Below, piece after piece: positions 1-10,196 of a stretch of 64,000 nucleotides of DNA. Below the pieces are notes generated by a model that saw only the letters and a list, made by a program, of their open reading frames with translations, had not been told where the DNA came from and made no database searches. Within the stretch, counting starts at the first letter, position 1, and every line of letters begins with the position of its first letter. Position numbers and translations under genes: made by a program. The stretch is from Gentiana macrophylla (Eukaryota > Streptophyta > Magnoliopsida > Gentianales > Gentianaceae): NCBI GenBank assembly GCA_026214975.1, contig CM047815.1:77033299-77097298 (forward strand), in the 5' to 3' direction.

Positions 1-1520
1 ACAGCCTCATTTGTCAATTTGTGCAAATGAATTATATCAAAATTAAGCCTTATTACTTGTTGTTAAATATGATACTAAGTATTAGATACTCAAGAGTGCA
101 AGTGTGTGATTTCAGCTGCTAGATTCAAGAGGTTGATGAGTGAAATAAACTAAGTGCGTAAAGTAAATGCCGAAAGTAAGTAGGCGATTTTTTATAGTGG
201 TTCCAGTGATGTAATCATGTCACCCCACTCTTCTCCCTTGTGATGTTGGAGGAAATTCACTGAGATCTTTGAGGTAGCTGTTACAAAGATTCCTAAGCCG
301 CTTGTCCTTCACCAATAACTATGGCTTCACAAACCGAAAACTCGGGAACAGTGTAGATTGTCGCTCCTTAGTCTTCCACTGTCCTTGAAGGGTAGGATTG
401 CCTCTTCACCACCTCACCACAAACAACAGCCACACCCAATGATGCTTCACTGCCTTCAAGAGGTTCTTTATAAAATAAAGATTGAATCAAATAAATGATT
501 CAATTGCAAAGAGCCTTGATTAGATGATGTAATCACAGCTTGCGCCTTCAAGTGTTTAATCTTGATGTAGCTTGAATACGTAATGCACTTGAAGAAATTC
601 ACTAGATCGCAGCCTTTATGCTCAAAGAAGTCCAAAGAGGTGTTTTTCAAATTCAATATCACTTAAAGTTTATCTCAATTTTTCATCATATTTTTTCTGA
701 GTTAAAAGTCTTCTATTTATAGGCTAGAATGCATGTGACTTGTATTTGAAATTCAAATGTAACCGTTCCTTGTTTTTGTCCCATCTGATTTGCATTCTCG
801 TCACTATTCATAGGATCGACAATCGCTGTAATTCCTTTTGACAAAGGCAACATTCACCTTTGACTTGTGTCCATTGATAAAGTCCTCGAATCATCCTAAC
901 GTTTTTTAATCTCTAACCACCGATTTGTTTGATCAAATCGAGGTAGTTATCGTCCTTATCCATGTAATCTTCCAATATTATCTTGAATTAATCGAGGTAT
1001 ACTTCAAAGAGTTCATCATCAAGTATCAATCATCATTTGAACAAAGATGTTGTCGTGTATAAAATGCAAGGTACCGATTTCTTTTATCTAACTTTTACTT
1101 GTGAAGTTAGATTACATCTTTTGATTATAACCAAGTTCCAAACATCATCCAACTTATGGAACTTAGACCTTCTACACAAGGTATATGTAATCGCCCAGTC
1201 ATCACAGCACTTGCCTAAATTCCGATTCCATATCCTTGACTTTAAATACTAAGTTTGATCCCTTAGCCTTCATTTACCGAGTTTGAACCTCACTCTTCAC
1301 CTTCAAAGAGGTTCAAGACTAGTCTCCATCGACCTATCTACCCCATCGACTTAGACTCATCACGACACAAGTCACCGACCATTACAAAGGCTTGTTTGAT
1401 CAAACCTATTTATGAATCAAACTCTAATAAGCCTATACATTTGATCTAGACATCTTTTTGCCTTTGCACTATAACAGCTAGTATGGCACTCATCATCAAA
1501 ACTAAGAAATAAGTCCAACA
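1..1520 (-). mobile_element. Probable LTR fragment of a second retrotransposon, running off the left edge
   Basis: The reverse-transcriptase reading frame of the neighbouring copia relic stops matching the family exactly at 1520/1521. The foreign sequence ends CCAACA on the plus strand, so on the minus strand it starts TGTTGGACTT followed by AGTTTTGATGATGA. That is how many plant copia LTRs, especially SIRE-type ones, begin. No protein domain is recognised in 1-1416, and the short ORFs there have no family features. The other end of the element lies outside the window. Calling it an LTR is inference from the TG/CA terminus and the abrupt break. Confidence 0.35.
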
Positions 1521-4467
1521 CATATAAGGCTTTGTTAAGCCTATATACTTTGTTCTCTTCTCCATGTTTCACATAGCCTTGTGGTTGATCCACATATACC
1601 TCTTCTTCCCGCTGACCATTCAAGAATGCTGATTTTACATCCATTTGATGTACTTTCCATTGTTTTTGTGCTGCCAAAGATAGCACAAGTTTGATAGTTT
1701 CCATTCTTGCTACTGGGTCCAACACTTCATTGTAATCAATCCCATACTTTTGCTTGTAACCTTTGGCTACTACTCTAGCCTTATACTTGCTGACTTTGCC
1801 ATCTTCATTCAATTTTGTCTTATAGATCCACTTGACACCAATAGTCTTGTGTCCTTTTGGTAGATCTGTAAGACTCCAAGTCTTATTCCTTTCAATGGCC
1901 ATGATTTCTTCATCCTTAGCATGCCTCCATTTGCTGTCTTTTGCTGCCGCTTCATAAGTGATTGGGTCATCACTTGCAAATAGAGCATAATAGGTAGACT
2001 CTTCTGTTTGTGGTAAACCTTTTACCTCAAAATCTATCATCCAGCCTGGCCTTTTTCTAGTTCTTTGAGGTCCGGTCTTTCAACCTCACCGTTGTTTCAT
2101 GATTTGGGTCTGATGAACCCTCAGCAGAGTCTTGAGTCTGCTGGTCATAAGTCGGCTGGAACTGACTCTGCTGGTCATTAATCTGCTGATCCTGAGTCTG
2201 CTGACCCTCAGTCTGATCTTTATCTATCAAATTCTGAATTGGATGGACTGAGCATTGTTTGCTTCCCAATTCCAAGTGTTTAGTTCATCAAACACCACAT
2301 CTCTGCTGATTACTATCCTTTTGGTTATAGGATTAAACTACTTGTATGCCTTGACTTTTCAATCGATCCCCAAGAACACACATTGCTCCTTTTATCACTA
2401 AGTTTCTTCTTGTTTGCATCTGGAATATAAGCATAAGCAATGCATTCAAAAATTTTAAGGTGACTTACAAATGGTTTGATTGAGCTCCATGCTTCTTCTG
2501 GTGTCATGTTCTGAACAGAGAATGTTGGACATCTGTTCAAAATATGCACACTCCAACTTATCGCCTCGCCGTAATCTTTTAGGCACATTTCCATTGGCCA
2601 ACATGCTTCTTACCATATCCAGAATTGTCCTATTCTTCCTCTCAGATACACCATTCTGCTGGGGTGTATAGGCCGCTGTCAATTCCCTTCTGATTCCATT
2701 ACTAGTACAGAAATCTTCAAACTCACGAGCAAAATTCTCCTCTTTTGTCTGTTCTCAGACTCTTGTTATACTAACATGTCTCCTTTTCTCTTAACAGTTT
2801 GAAGCTCTTGAATGCATTCAATGCCTCATATTTTTCTTGCAAAAATTCAACCCAAGTTTTTTTTTTTGGAAAACCATCAGTAAATGTGATGAAATACCTC
2901 TTACCTCCATTGGATGATGGGTTGATTGGGCCACACAAGTCGAAATGGATGAGTTCCAACACTTGTTTTGCCTCCAAGACTTGTCTTTGGGAAAGGATGT
3001 CCTGTGTTATATCCTTTAGTGCATTCTTTACATATCTCACCGAGAGTCCGAATCAGGGAGTCCTATAACCATTTATTTCTGCTGAAGAGTTTTCAAACCA
3101 CCAAAATTGAGATGTCCATACCTGTAATGCCATAACCAAGATGCATCTTTCAATTATGCCATAAGACATGCTTGTGGCTCCTTAATTTCCAACGGAAATA
3201 ACTGTTGGCATTCATGGGAACTTTTGCAATGATTCCCTTGATTTCTCACTCCTTATTCTTCAGAATAACCTCATATCTCTTTTCTTGCAATTGTCCAACA
3301 CTTAACAGATTGCACTTCAGATCAGGAACATATAAAACACTAGAGATGGTTTCAGATGTCCCATTTTTGGATATGATACATATATTGCCTTTTCCCTTAA
3401 CACTGACTGAGGAGTTATCTCCAAACTTCACCTTTGAATGATAAGATTCATCCAAATGGGTGAATGATGCCTTATTACCACACATGTGATTAGTGTATCC
3501 TGTATCAACATACCATACTTGGGGTGCTGAAGTCTGCTCATGCTGAGTAGTCATCAGCAGGGTCTCATCCTCTTCTTTGTCAGCAAAGTGACTCTGTTGA
3601 GTCCCTTTCTTCTTGTCTGCTGGCAACTTGGTGTAGCATTCTGACCGGTAGTGTCCAAATTTGTGACACCTAAAGTATTCAACATTCTTTTTGTTTGCAG
3701 TACCTCTACCTTCTTTATTCTTGGATGACCGAGAGTTGTCCTCGTCGTAATCTCTCGGTTGTTCTCCTCTACCTCTTCCTCTCGCCTCTACCCCCGCCCT
3801 ATAATTGCTATTAGAGGCATTGATCTTCAAGGCCTACTCTTCATTGGATGTCGCTAATCCTCTCTTCATCTTCTCTCTGCTCATGAACTTTCAAAGAGCT
3901 TTGCAATTCATCAAGAGACAATGCATTAACGCCTTTGGATTCCTCAAATGGAACACACCACATTATCAAATCTTGAGGTTAGTGACCTCAAAATCTTCTC
4001 CACAACTGCTACATCCTCCATTTTCTCACCAAGAAATCTCATTTTATTGCAGATTTCCATAGTTCTCGCGCACAATAAGTTGAGACAGATTCACCCTCCT
4101 TCATTTGTAGGTTTCAAAGTCTCTTCTTAAGGCATGTAGTCGTGATCTCTTCACTCTGCATTTCCTTGGTACTTCCTCTTCATTGAATCCTAGATATCCT
4201 TTGATGACTCCTTGCTGAGAATGGTCTCCAAGATGGCTCTATCTATTGCTTGAAACAAATAGTTCTTGGCTTTTAGATCTTTGAGTTTTTTGCTCTCAAA
4301 ATCTGCTCTCTAAGCCTCAGTTGGGGGTGGATTTCAACCACTCCTTGCTCAATGATGGTCCAGTACTCATTAGAACGTATGAAGTTCTCCATCAACATGC
4401 TCCAGTGATCATAATGATGTCCATCAAACCTTGGGATGGAAGCCTGAACAAAATTTGTTTCAGCCAT
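1521..4467 (-). pseudogene. Copia gag-pol polyprotein, frameshifted and truncated
   Basis: Gag starts at the ATG at 4467 with MAETNFVQASIPRFDG, typical of copia gag, and decays after about 65 codons. The nucleocapsid zinc knuckle lies near 3640-3685. It reads YFRCHKFGHYRSEC, so the first cysteine of C-X2-C-X4-H-X4-C has become tyrosine. Protease is near 3420-3530 with WYVDTGYTNHM; the active-site D-T-G is kept. Integrase pieces at 3040-2771 (HFDLCGP with the first catalytic Asp) and 2682-2455 (YTPQQNGVSERKN with the catalytic Glu) are in different frames. Reverse transcriptase runs 2040-1521 through KWIYKTKLNEDG and DVKSAFLNG to KALY, where foreign sequence takes over before the YVDD block. 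At least five frame breaks make it non-functional. Confidence 0.9.
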
Positions 4468-4497
4468 GGATCTTTCTCCAACTGCTGTTGAGAACCT

Positions 4498-4510
4498 GGC
4501 TCCGATACCA
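4498..4510 (-). other. Primer-binding site, tRNA-iMet type
   Basis: On the minus strand the sequence is TGGTATCGGAGCC. This is the usual plant copia site complementary to the 3' end of initiator methionine tRNA (TGGTATCAGAGCC) with one change. It fixes the element's orientation and LTR end. Confidence 0.85.
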
Positions 4511-4511
4511 C

Positions 4512-4828
4512 TGATAACTTTTATGGAAGAGATAGTTTTTGGGAAAACTTAAGAATTTGATTGATAGATCAAACATATATATACAAGATGTAATAAACTA
4601 CCCACTAGTCAACTTACTATTAAATAGGAAACATGAGACCATGGCCGTAATTTAAAATAACTACTCACAATCTTCCTATAAACAAGGAATCATGGGATCA
4701 TGGCTATAAGCCATCACAACTACTCTAATAATAGAAAGTATGCTGAAAATTGAAAGTAACTTGGCTAACATATCCTTAGGTAATTAAAAAAACTTAATTA
4801 ACATAATAAACAATTTAATTTTCTAACA
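4512..4828 (-). repeat. 5' LTR of the minus-strand copia relic
   Basis: The 317-bp block starts TG and ends CA on both strands (minus strand: TGTTAGAAAATTAAATTG at one end, TTATCA at the other). It lies one base from the primer-binding site at 4498-4510. No second copy is found in the window. Confidence 0.7.
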
Positions 4829-5810
4829 CCTACTTGAATCCTTTGCTTCTTTTTTATCGCCTTGAACATAAACGGTAAGGTTTGTCTCAACATCTCTTGC
4901 ATTTATCTATAGTGTAGATTGCCTATATGTGACCTTTACAAGTTTTGATTCATCTTTTGTTCTATGTGGAATATCCATGTAATCATCCTCTTAGCCCTTA
5001 GACATACCATCAATGTCCTCATCTTCATCATCTATGACCTCTTGTCTGTTATTAGACACACAAAAAATGGGTTATGTACTTCTGCCCCACCTGATCTAGT
5101 TTGATATCATCTATCGATTTCATATGCAATTCATATCGATCACATTCCATATTATCATTCATTGTCGGAGTTGCCATAATCCATTGAGAATCCTGCCCTA
5201 CATCTATAACAGAATCCTCCCGCTCTAATTTTTCTACCATTCATTGATAGTCACGCAAATCCTCGTCGAGAACAAAGTCATCGGTAGTATCATCAATCAA
5301 AGGTGATTAACCTGAATGCCAACCTCGTAATTTTTAGTAGTTGAATTATTAGCGCTACTTTCAAAGCTAATTATTCAACAAACTCATCCCTGGTTAATTT
5401 CCGACCTTGGATATCACCGAGTTGACCAATTTTGTCGCCTGAGGTCACAACTTATAGGCGTGCTATGATTTTGTTGCCTCGCTTCACACTTCTTTGCTCC
5501 TAATGGCTTCAGTTTGATTTGGTAAATCTGTTTCGGCCTACTGCACCGATGTGTTCTACGGCCTATAGACTTGTTGAGTCTTTTGAGCTTCTTTCCTATC
5601 ACGCTTTGATGGATGTCTTTTAGTGCAAGTATACTTATTATGGCCAATTCGTTTGCAATACCCACAGGACTCTGGCTAGAATTCAGCATTAGTATGCTAC
5701 CAGAACCCATCGTGTACATCTTTCACCTATCCATATAGGTTGACATCTTGGTTTTAATAAGTCTACCTCTACAAGAACCCTAGCCACAGACGAGCGACGA
5801 AGGTCCATAG
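4829..5810 (-). pseudogene. LINE ORF1 remnant (DUF4283 / CCHC zinc-knuckle type)
   Basis: Read on the minus strand from 5810, a frame gives RRSSVARVLVEVDLLKP followed by PIWIGE. This is the usual end of the DUF4283 domain in plant L1-type ORF1 proteins. After a frame break, near 5600-5680, comes CGYCKRIGHNKYTC, an intact C-X2-C-X4-H-X4-C knuckle as in zf-CCHC_4. Further on (to about 4940) the frame is acidic and low in complexity, as ORF1 tails often are. The right end is cut by the repeat starting at 5811 and the left end by the copia LTR, so both look like later insertions into the LINE. The family call is from motif recall, not a search. Confidence 0.6.
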
Positions 5811-6320
5811 TGTGATGACCCTAATCCGGATACCGAGTTCTTAACCAGAAAAGGACGCCCGGCACGTATATAATTAAAATAAATCAATTATATACGTAAA
5901 CCTAACATCATCAACACAAGAGAACAAGCGGAAAACAAAAACCCAGACTCGGGAAAAACATAAAAGATTACTGCAACGATCGACAAGTAACACACAGTCG
6001 CGACTAAACAACATCTCAAGAAAGATTACACAAGATTGAATATCCATTCAACTATTATTACAAACCATTCTTTAAAATCCAAAGGTACAACTAGCTCAAA
6101 CTATTACAAAGGAAAATGGAAGATTCTATACCATTAATACAACAAAATAGGATGGGGGTAAACTTCCACAACTGCGACTTCGGGAATCACTCTTAAGCGA
6201 TCTCGAATTCAACCTATAACAAAGCCACCTACTCGGGGTGGGGAACAACACAACAAGGAGGTAAGTAGAAACGTACATAATAAAGGGTAGAAGCACTGAA
6301 TCTAATCATGTTATATCACA
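5811..6320 (+). repeat. Dispersed TGTAACGCCC-type repeat, copy 1
   Basis: Begins TGTGATGACCCTAATCC, then CCGAGTTC, a perfect 12-bp inverted repeat (5864-5875 with 5886-5897), a GCGGAA-like stretch and ACTCGGGAAA. The same order is seen in the copies starting at 46370 and 61729. All three later carry a GTAAGTA..CATAA-like stretch about 430 bp in. The TG start suggests an LTR or related terminus, but the class is not established. The right boundary is uncertain. Confidence 0.6.
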
Positions 6321-7097
6321 AGGAATATTAATAATGATATTAATAATATCGCAGGGAAGGTCAAACAAATATAATAACACATATGTTTCACTCGCTCATA
6401 TCACTCTACTAGTCTCACTAGTAGACACAACCAAATAAGACATTTGTTACACATTAATCCAAGGACACTTTGCATGGTGAACACTGCACCATGACACATT
6501 CATCACCTCATATGACACAAGTATCTAAAAGTGTGGAATATTACATGAGTCCGTCGCAAGTATCTAAAAGTGTGGAGGTGTAATGATTCCATGCTGCGAA
6601 AAGTAAACGTGCATCACCAAGGAATAAGGATTAACATGTTTTAGCTTTTAGACTCATCAAGTACATATTTAAACGTTTAATCTAACCACTTAAGTTCATT
6701 GCACATAAAAGGCTTATTAAGGACAACTAGACTTTAACCAACTCTACATTACACTACTTAGCACATTGCACAGAAATATTAGAGTCTAATCCAATATCCA
6801 CAAGGCTAAGGAATAAGGTTTCCAATGATTCAGAGTATCTCCCCGAAGAGGGTCTCCACAAGGTGCTGAATCGAATCCACTAGAAACCAAACTCTTAACT
6901 TTGTCATGTAACAAGTAAGGCATTGATCCTCAAGTCCACATCACGTAAGGCTAAATGAGAAGTGTTTCAATGCTCCCGTGAGGCACTGTGCGAAGTCAAA
7001 GCCTCTAGAACACACATATTTCACTTTACAACAAATAACATTAAGATTTTACACTTGTTTGTTTTGTTTGTGTGCTATTTCAATATTTTGATTATTG
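6321..7097. other. Non-coding AT-rich stretch, probably the rest of repeat copy 1
   Basis: No reading frame of note. A 19-bp motif around AAGTATCTAAAAGTGTGGA occurs twice near 6519 and 6558. It ends at the target-site duplication of the next element. Confidence 0.4.
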
Positions 7098-7102
7098 ATG
7101 TG

Positions 7103-7331
7103 TGTTGAAGTATAAGCCTAGTCTTAGATGAAATATGGTTGGACTTGTGTGGTATATTTGGGCCTAGTTATTATGATCTAGTTTGTAATAAGATAGATAA
7201 GCCCATAAGCCCAAGTATCTAGATAAGAATGAGTTTGTTATTCTGTTAGGAATTAAGGGATGATATAATGATGTAATTCTGGTACATTTGAGGTAATGAA
7301 ACAAGATTAATCTTATCTTCTTTTTCTAAGT
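7103..7331 (+). repeat. 5' LTR of the array-bearing copia element
   Basis: 229 bp, starting TGTTGAAGTATAAGCC and ending TTTCTAAGT directly before the primer site. It matches the 3' LTR (33001-33229) except at two positions: 7137 (G here, T there) and 7283 (T here, A there). The 3' end is GT rather than the usual CA in both LTRs. Confidence 0.95.
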
Positions 7332-7344
7332 TGGTATCAGAGCA
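7332..7344 (+). other. Primer-binding site, tRNA-iMet type
   Basis: TGGTATCAGAGCA directly follows the LTR. It is the standard plant copia site for initiator methionine tRNA. Confidence 0.95.
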
Positions 7345-7357
7345 ACAACTGGTGGAA

Positions 7358-8737
7358 ATGTCCACCGGAGATCCACCTCCGCCCAGAAATGGCCAATCAG
7401 AGCCAATCACCACTGCTGATCTTTCTCTTCCGATTCCTACACCTACATTCACCACTGAACGAGCTGCACCCTCTGTTCTTCGAGCTGATCCTAGTACCAT
7501 TTCCTTGTTTGGTTCTCTACCGGCCCAGCTCACCATTCCCACACTAACTCCAACTGTCGGCGTTCATCCTTCTCCTTTGCCTTCATCTCCTACACCTGTG
7601 ATTACACCCTTTGGCGGGACGCTGAATTAGTCCTGCAGTGTCAAACTTGATCGACGAAACTATCTACCGTGGAAGTATTCAATCCTTCCAGTGATTCGTG
7701 GTCACAAGCTTGATGGTCACCTGTTTGAAACAACACCACCGCCGCCACAGATAGTCCAAGGCACCACCGGTCTTGAAATCAACCCAGCGTTTGAAGCATG
7801 GCACACCACCGACCAACTCTTACTTGGATGGCTTATTGGATCCATGACCGAACAAGCCCTGCAAGAGATTATAGGTTGCACAACAGCTGCTGAAGTTTGG
7901 CGAACATTGGAAACCTTGTTCAATAGCCAAGCCCAGGCCCGGATTCTTGAGTATAAAGACGCACTGACCAAATCGGAGAAAGGCACAAAGAGTATGGCCG
8001 ACTATCTTGTGCTGATGAAGTGTTATTCTGACAATTTGGCAGCAGCAGGTCTTCCCATTCCTAACTTTGAGCTTGTTCTTGCAACTTTGGGTGGCCTCCC
8101 TACAGAATATGAATCTGTGGTTGTGAATATCACCTCCAGAGTCACCTCACTGTCCTGGACAGAGGTACAAGCTCAACTTCTTACTCATGAACGACTAATT
8201 TTGCGCTATAACACTCCAGCAGTCAACCTTGCAAATCCCAGTGCAAATGCTGCGTTCACACAGTCGAATGCTAGTAGAAATCAGTCTAGGGCACAGGGAT
8301 CACCACATGGAAGTAATAGAGGAAGAGGGGGATCTTACAGAGGTAGCAGGGGCCGTGGACGATCTAATGGAAGGACAAATCAGCCCAATGGGAGTCAAGG
8401 TCCAAGACCAACCTGCCAAATCTGCTTGAAGGTTGGCCACATTGCTGCTGAGTGCTGGCATCGGTTTGAAACAGACTTTGTAGCACCTACTGCAGCAGCT
8501 CCACAAGCCAAGCAAGTGTCTGCTTATCTTGCCACTCCAGAAACAGTACCTGATCCATCTTGGTACCTTGACAGTGGAGCTAGCAACCATGTGACATCAG
8601 ATTTGAATAACTTGAGCCTGAGCACTCCCTATGATGGATCAGATGGTTTGGTTGTTGGTAATGGTGAGAAGCTACAAATAACACACACTGGCTTTGCTAG
8701 TATTCTAGTACCACACACAACCCTGCTTTTTGAGTAA
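7358..8737 (+). pseudogene. Copia gag-protease with one in-frame stop codon
   Basis: Starts at the first ATG after the primer site (MSTGDPPPPRNG). A single TAG at 7628-7630 interrupts the frame between a proline-rich leader and the gag core, which then runs open to the TAA at 8737. The core has the copia gag fold (KLDRRNYLPWKYSI, then a helical region to about 8200), an Arg/Gly-rich tract, and an intact zinc knuckle CQICLKVGHIAAEC near 8412-8453. Protease follows with WYLDSGASNHV near 8560-8595; the catalytic D-S-G is present. The frame is lost just after the protease core. In related elements this would run on into integrase as one polyprotein. Confidence 0.9.
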
Positions 8738-10196
8738 TGTGCTATGTGTCCCTAAAATTGCTAAGAATCACGAGTATATCTCAATTACTTAATGATAATG
8801 ATGTTTATGTTGAGTTTACTGATTCTGGTTGTTGTGTGAAGGACAAGGAATCCAGAACTACCCTGCTGGAAGGACAACTTAAAGATGGTTTGTATCAAGT
8901 TCAAGAGGTGCCGCCTCTCCCAATCCACATCAGCCTCCCCAACCCAATAAGTCTGCTTTTTGTAGTTAGTATTGCCAAGTCTCTAGAACTTTGGCATAAG
9001 GCTAGGGCATCCTTCGGGCCATGTGCTAAAGAGTGTTCTAAAGAGTTGTAATCAAACCTTTGATATCAATGAAACTTTTCCTTTCTCGTGAAGCTTGTCA
9101 AATGGGCAAATTGCGTACCATACCTTACACATCATCACATTCTCGTGGTCTACCATGCCTCTGGAGCTTATCCATACAGATTTGTGGGGGCCATCTCCAG
9201 TCAAATCTGTTACTCCTACTATATATCCTTTGTTGATAACTTTAGCAGATTCACTTGGATTTACCCACTAAAGTACAAATCTGATGCTCTAGACATGTTT
9301 CTCAAATTTAAGGTCCTTGTTGAGAACCAACTGAATTTAAAAATCAAACAGCTCCAGTCTGACTGGGGTGGAGAGTTTAGGTCCTTTGAGTCTCATCTTA
9401 GTCAGTTTGGCATACATTTCAGGCATCCTTGCCCACACACACATCCACAAAATGGAACTGTTGAAAGGAAACACAGACATATTACAGAAACTGGTCTGAG
9501 TCTCCTAGCACAAGCCTCTCTGCCCATGAAGTATTGGTGGAATAGCTTTGAACATGCTGTCCATCTAATCAACATACTCCCTACTCTTGTCTTACTGAAC
9601 AAATCTCCTTTTGAAATGCTTTATAAAAAGCTGCCTGTCTATTCCAGTTGTAGAGTCTTTGGTTGTGCTTGTTACCCTATTCTAAGGCCCTATCATACTC
9701 ACAAATTCCAGTATCACACACAGCGGTGTACCTACCTAGGGCTCAGCTCCCATCACAAAGGTCATTTATGTCTTGATCCTAATGGGAGGATCTATATCTC
9801 TAGAGATGTTGCCTTTAATGAAAAAGTTTTTCCCCACAAGAGTCAAAACATACCTCAGACAGAACCTGAACCACAAGTCACAGAACAATCCAACCCTGGT
9901 TTTACCCTTAACAAATTCCATGTGCTGGCATCTTTAGATTCTGATACAAACCACTTGGAGCAGTCACCAGTTGAGAATACTACAAGTGAGAGTAATGAGT
10001 GCACAACATCTTCACCACTGCCTCTATCTCCTTGTACACAAACATCTGGCCCAAGACTTAACTCAGGCAGTCACACACCATCTGATGGTTCCACATCATC
10101 TAAGAGTAGCACCGATGCAAGGCAGACCAGAGTTACAAACTTAATGAGGTTGTTTGCTCCAGCTCAACTCACAATCGAGCAGAGGGCACTCAGTAT
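8737..10196 (+). pseudogene. Copia pre-integrase and integrase, frameshifted
   Basis: The frame at 8737-9051 holds the end of protease and the pre-integrase region (TSISQLLNDNDVYVEF, LWHK). It then shifts several times; the zinc-finger Cys residues (CEAC) and the first catalytic Asp (HTDLWGP near 9175) are in other frames. From about 9225 a long frame carries SFVDNFSRFTWIYPLK, the second catalytic Asp (SDWGGEF near 9360) and the catalytic Glu (NGTVERKHRH near 9455), then the C-terminal part (VFGCACYP, YLGLSSHHKGHLCLD). Past about 9860 is the variable Ser/Thr-rich linker. It runs into the tandem array near 10197. The D-D-E residues exist but not in one reading frame. Confidence 0.9.

Larger units (their letters stand above)
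1521..4828 (-). mobile_element. Ty1/copia retrotransposon, minus strand, 3' half missing
   Basis: In transcription order (right to left) this holds a 5' LTR (4512-4828), a tRNA-Met primer site, gag, CCHC zinc knuckle, aspartic protease, integrase and the first part of reverse transcriptase. The order gag-PR-IN-RT is diagnostic of Ty1/copia. The YVDD catalytic block, RNase H and the 3' LTR are absent because foreign sequence begins at 1520. They may lie beyond the left edge if the element was split by an insertion. The reading frame is broken in many places, so the copy is dead. Its 5' LTR abuts a LINE ORF1 remnant, the likely insertion target. Confidence 0.9.

Noticed and set aside
5414..5719. 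Mutator-type transposase zinc knuckle
   Set aside because: First impression from CGYCKRIGHNKYTC, but the preceding VARVLVEVDLLKP..PIWIGE is the DUF4283 pattern of LINE ORF1, which explains both.
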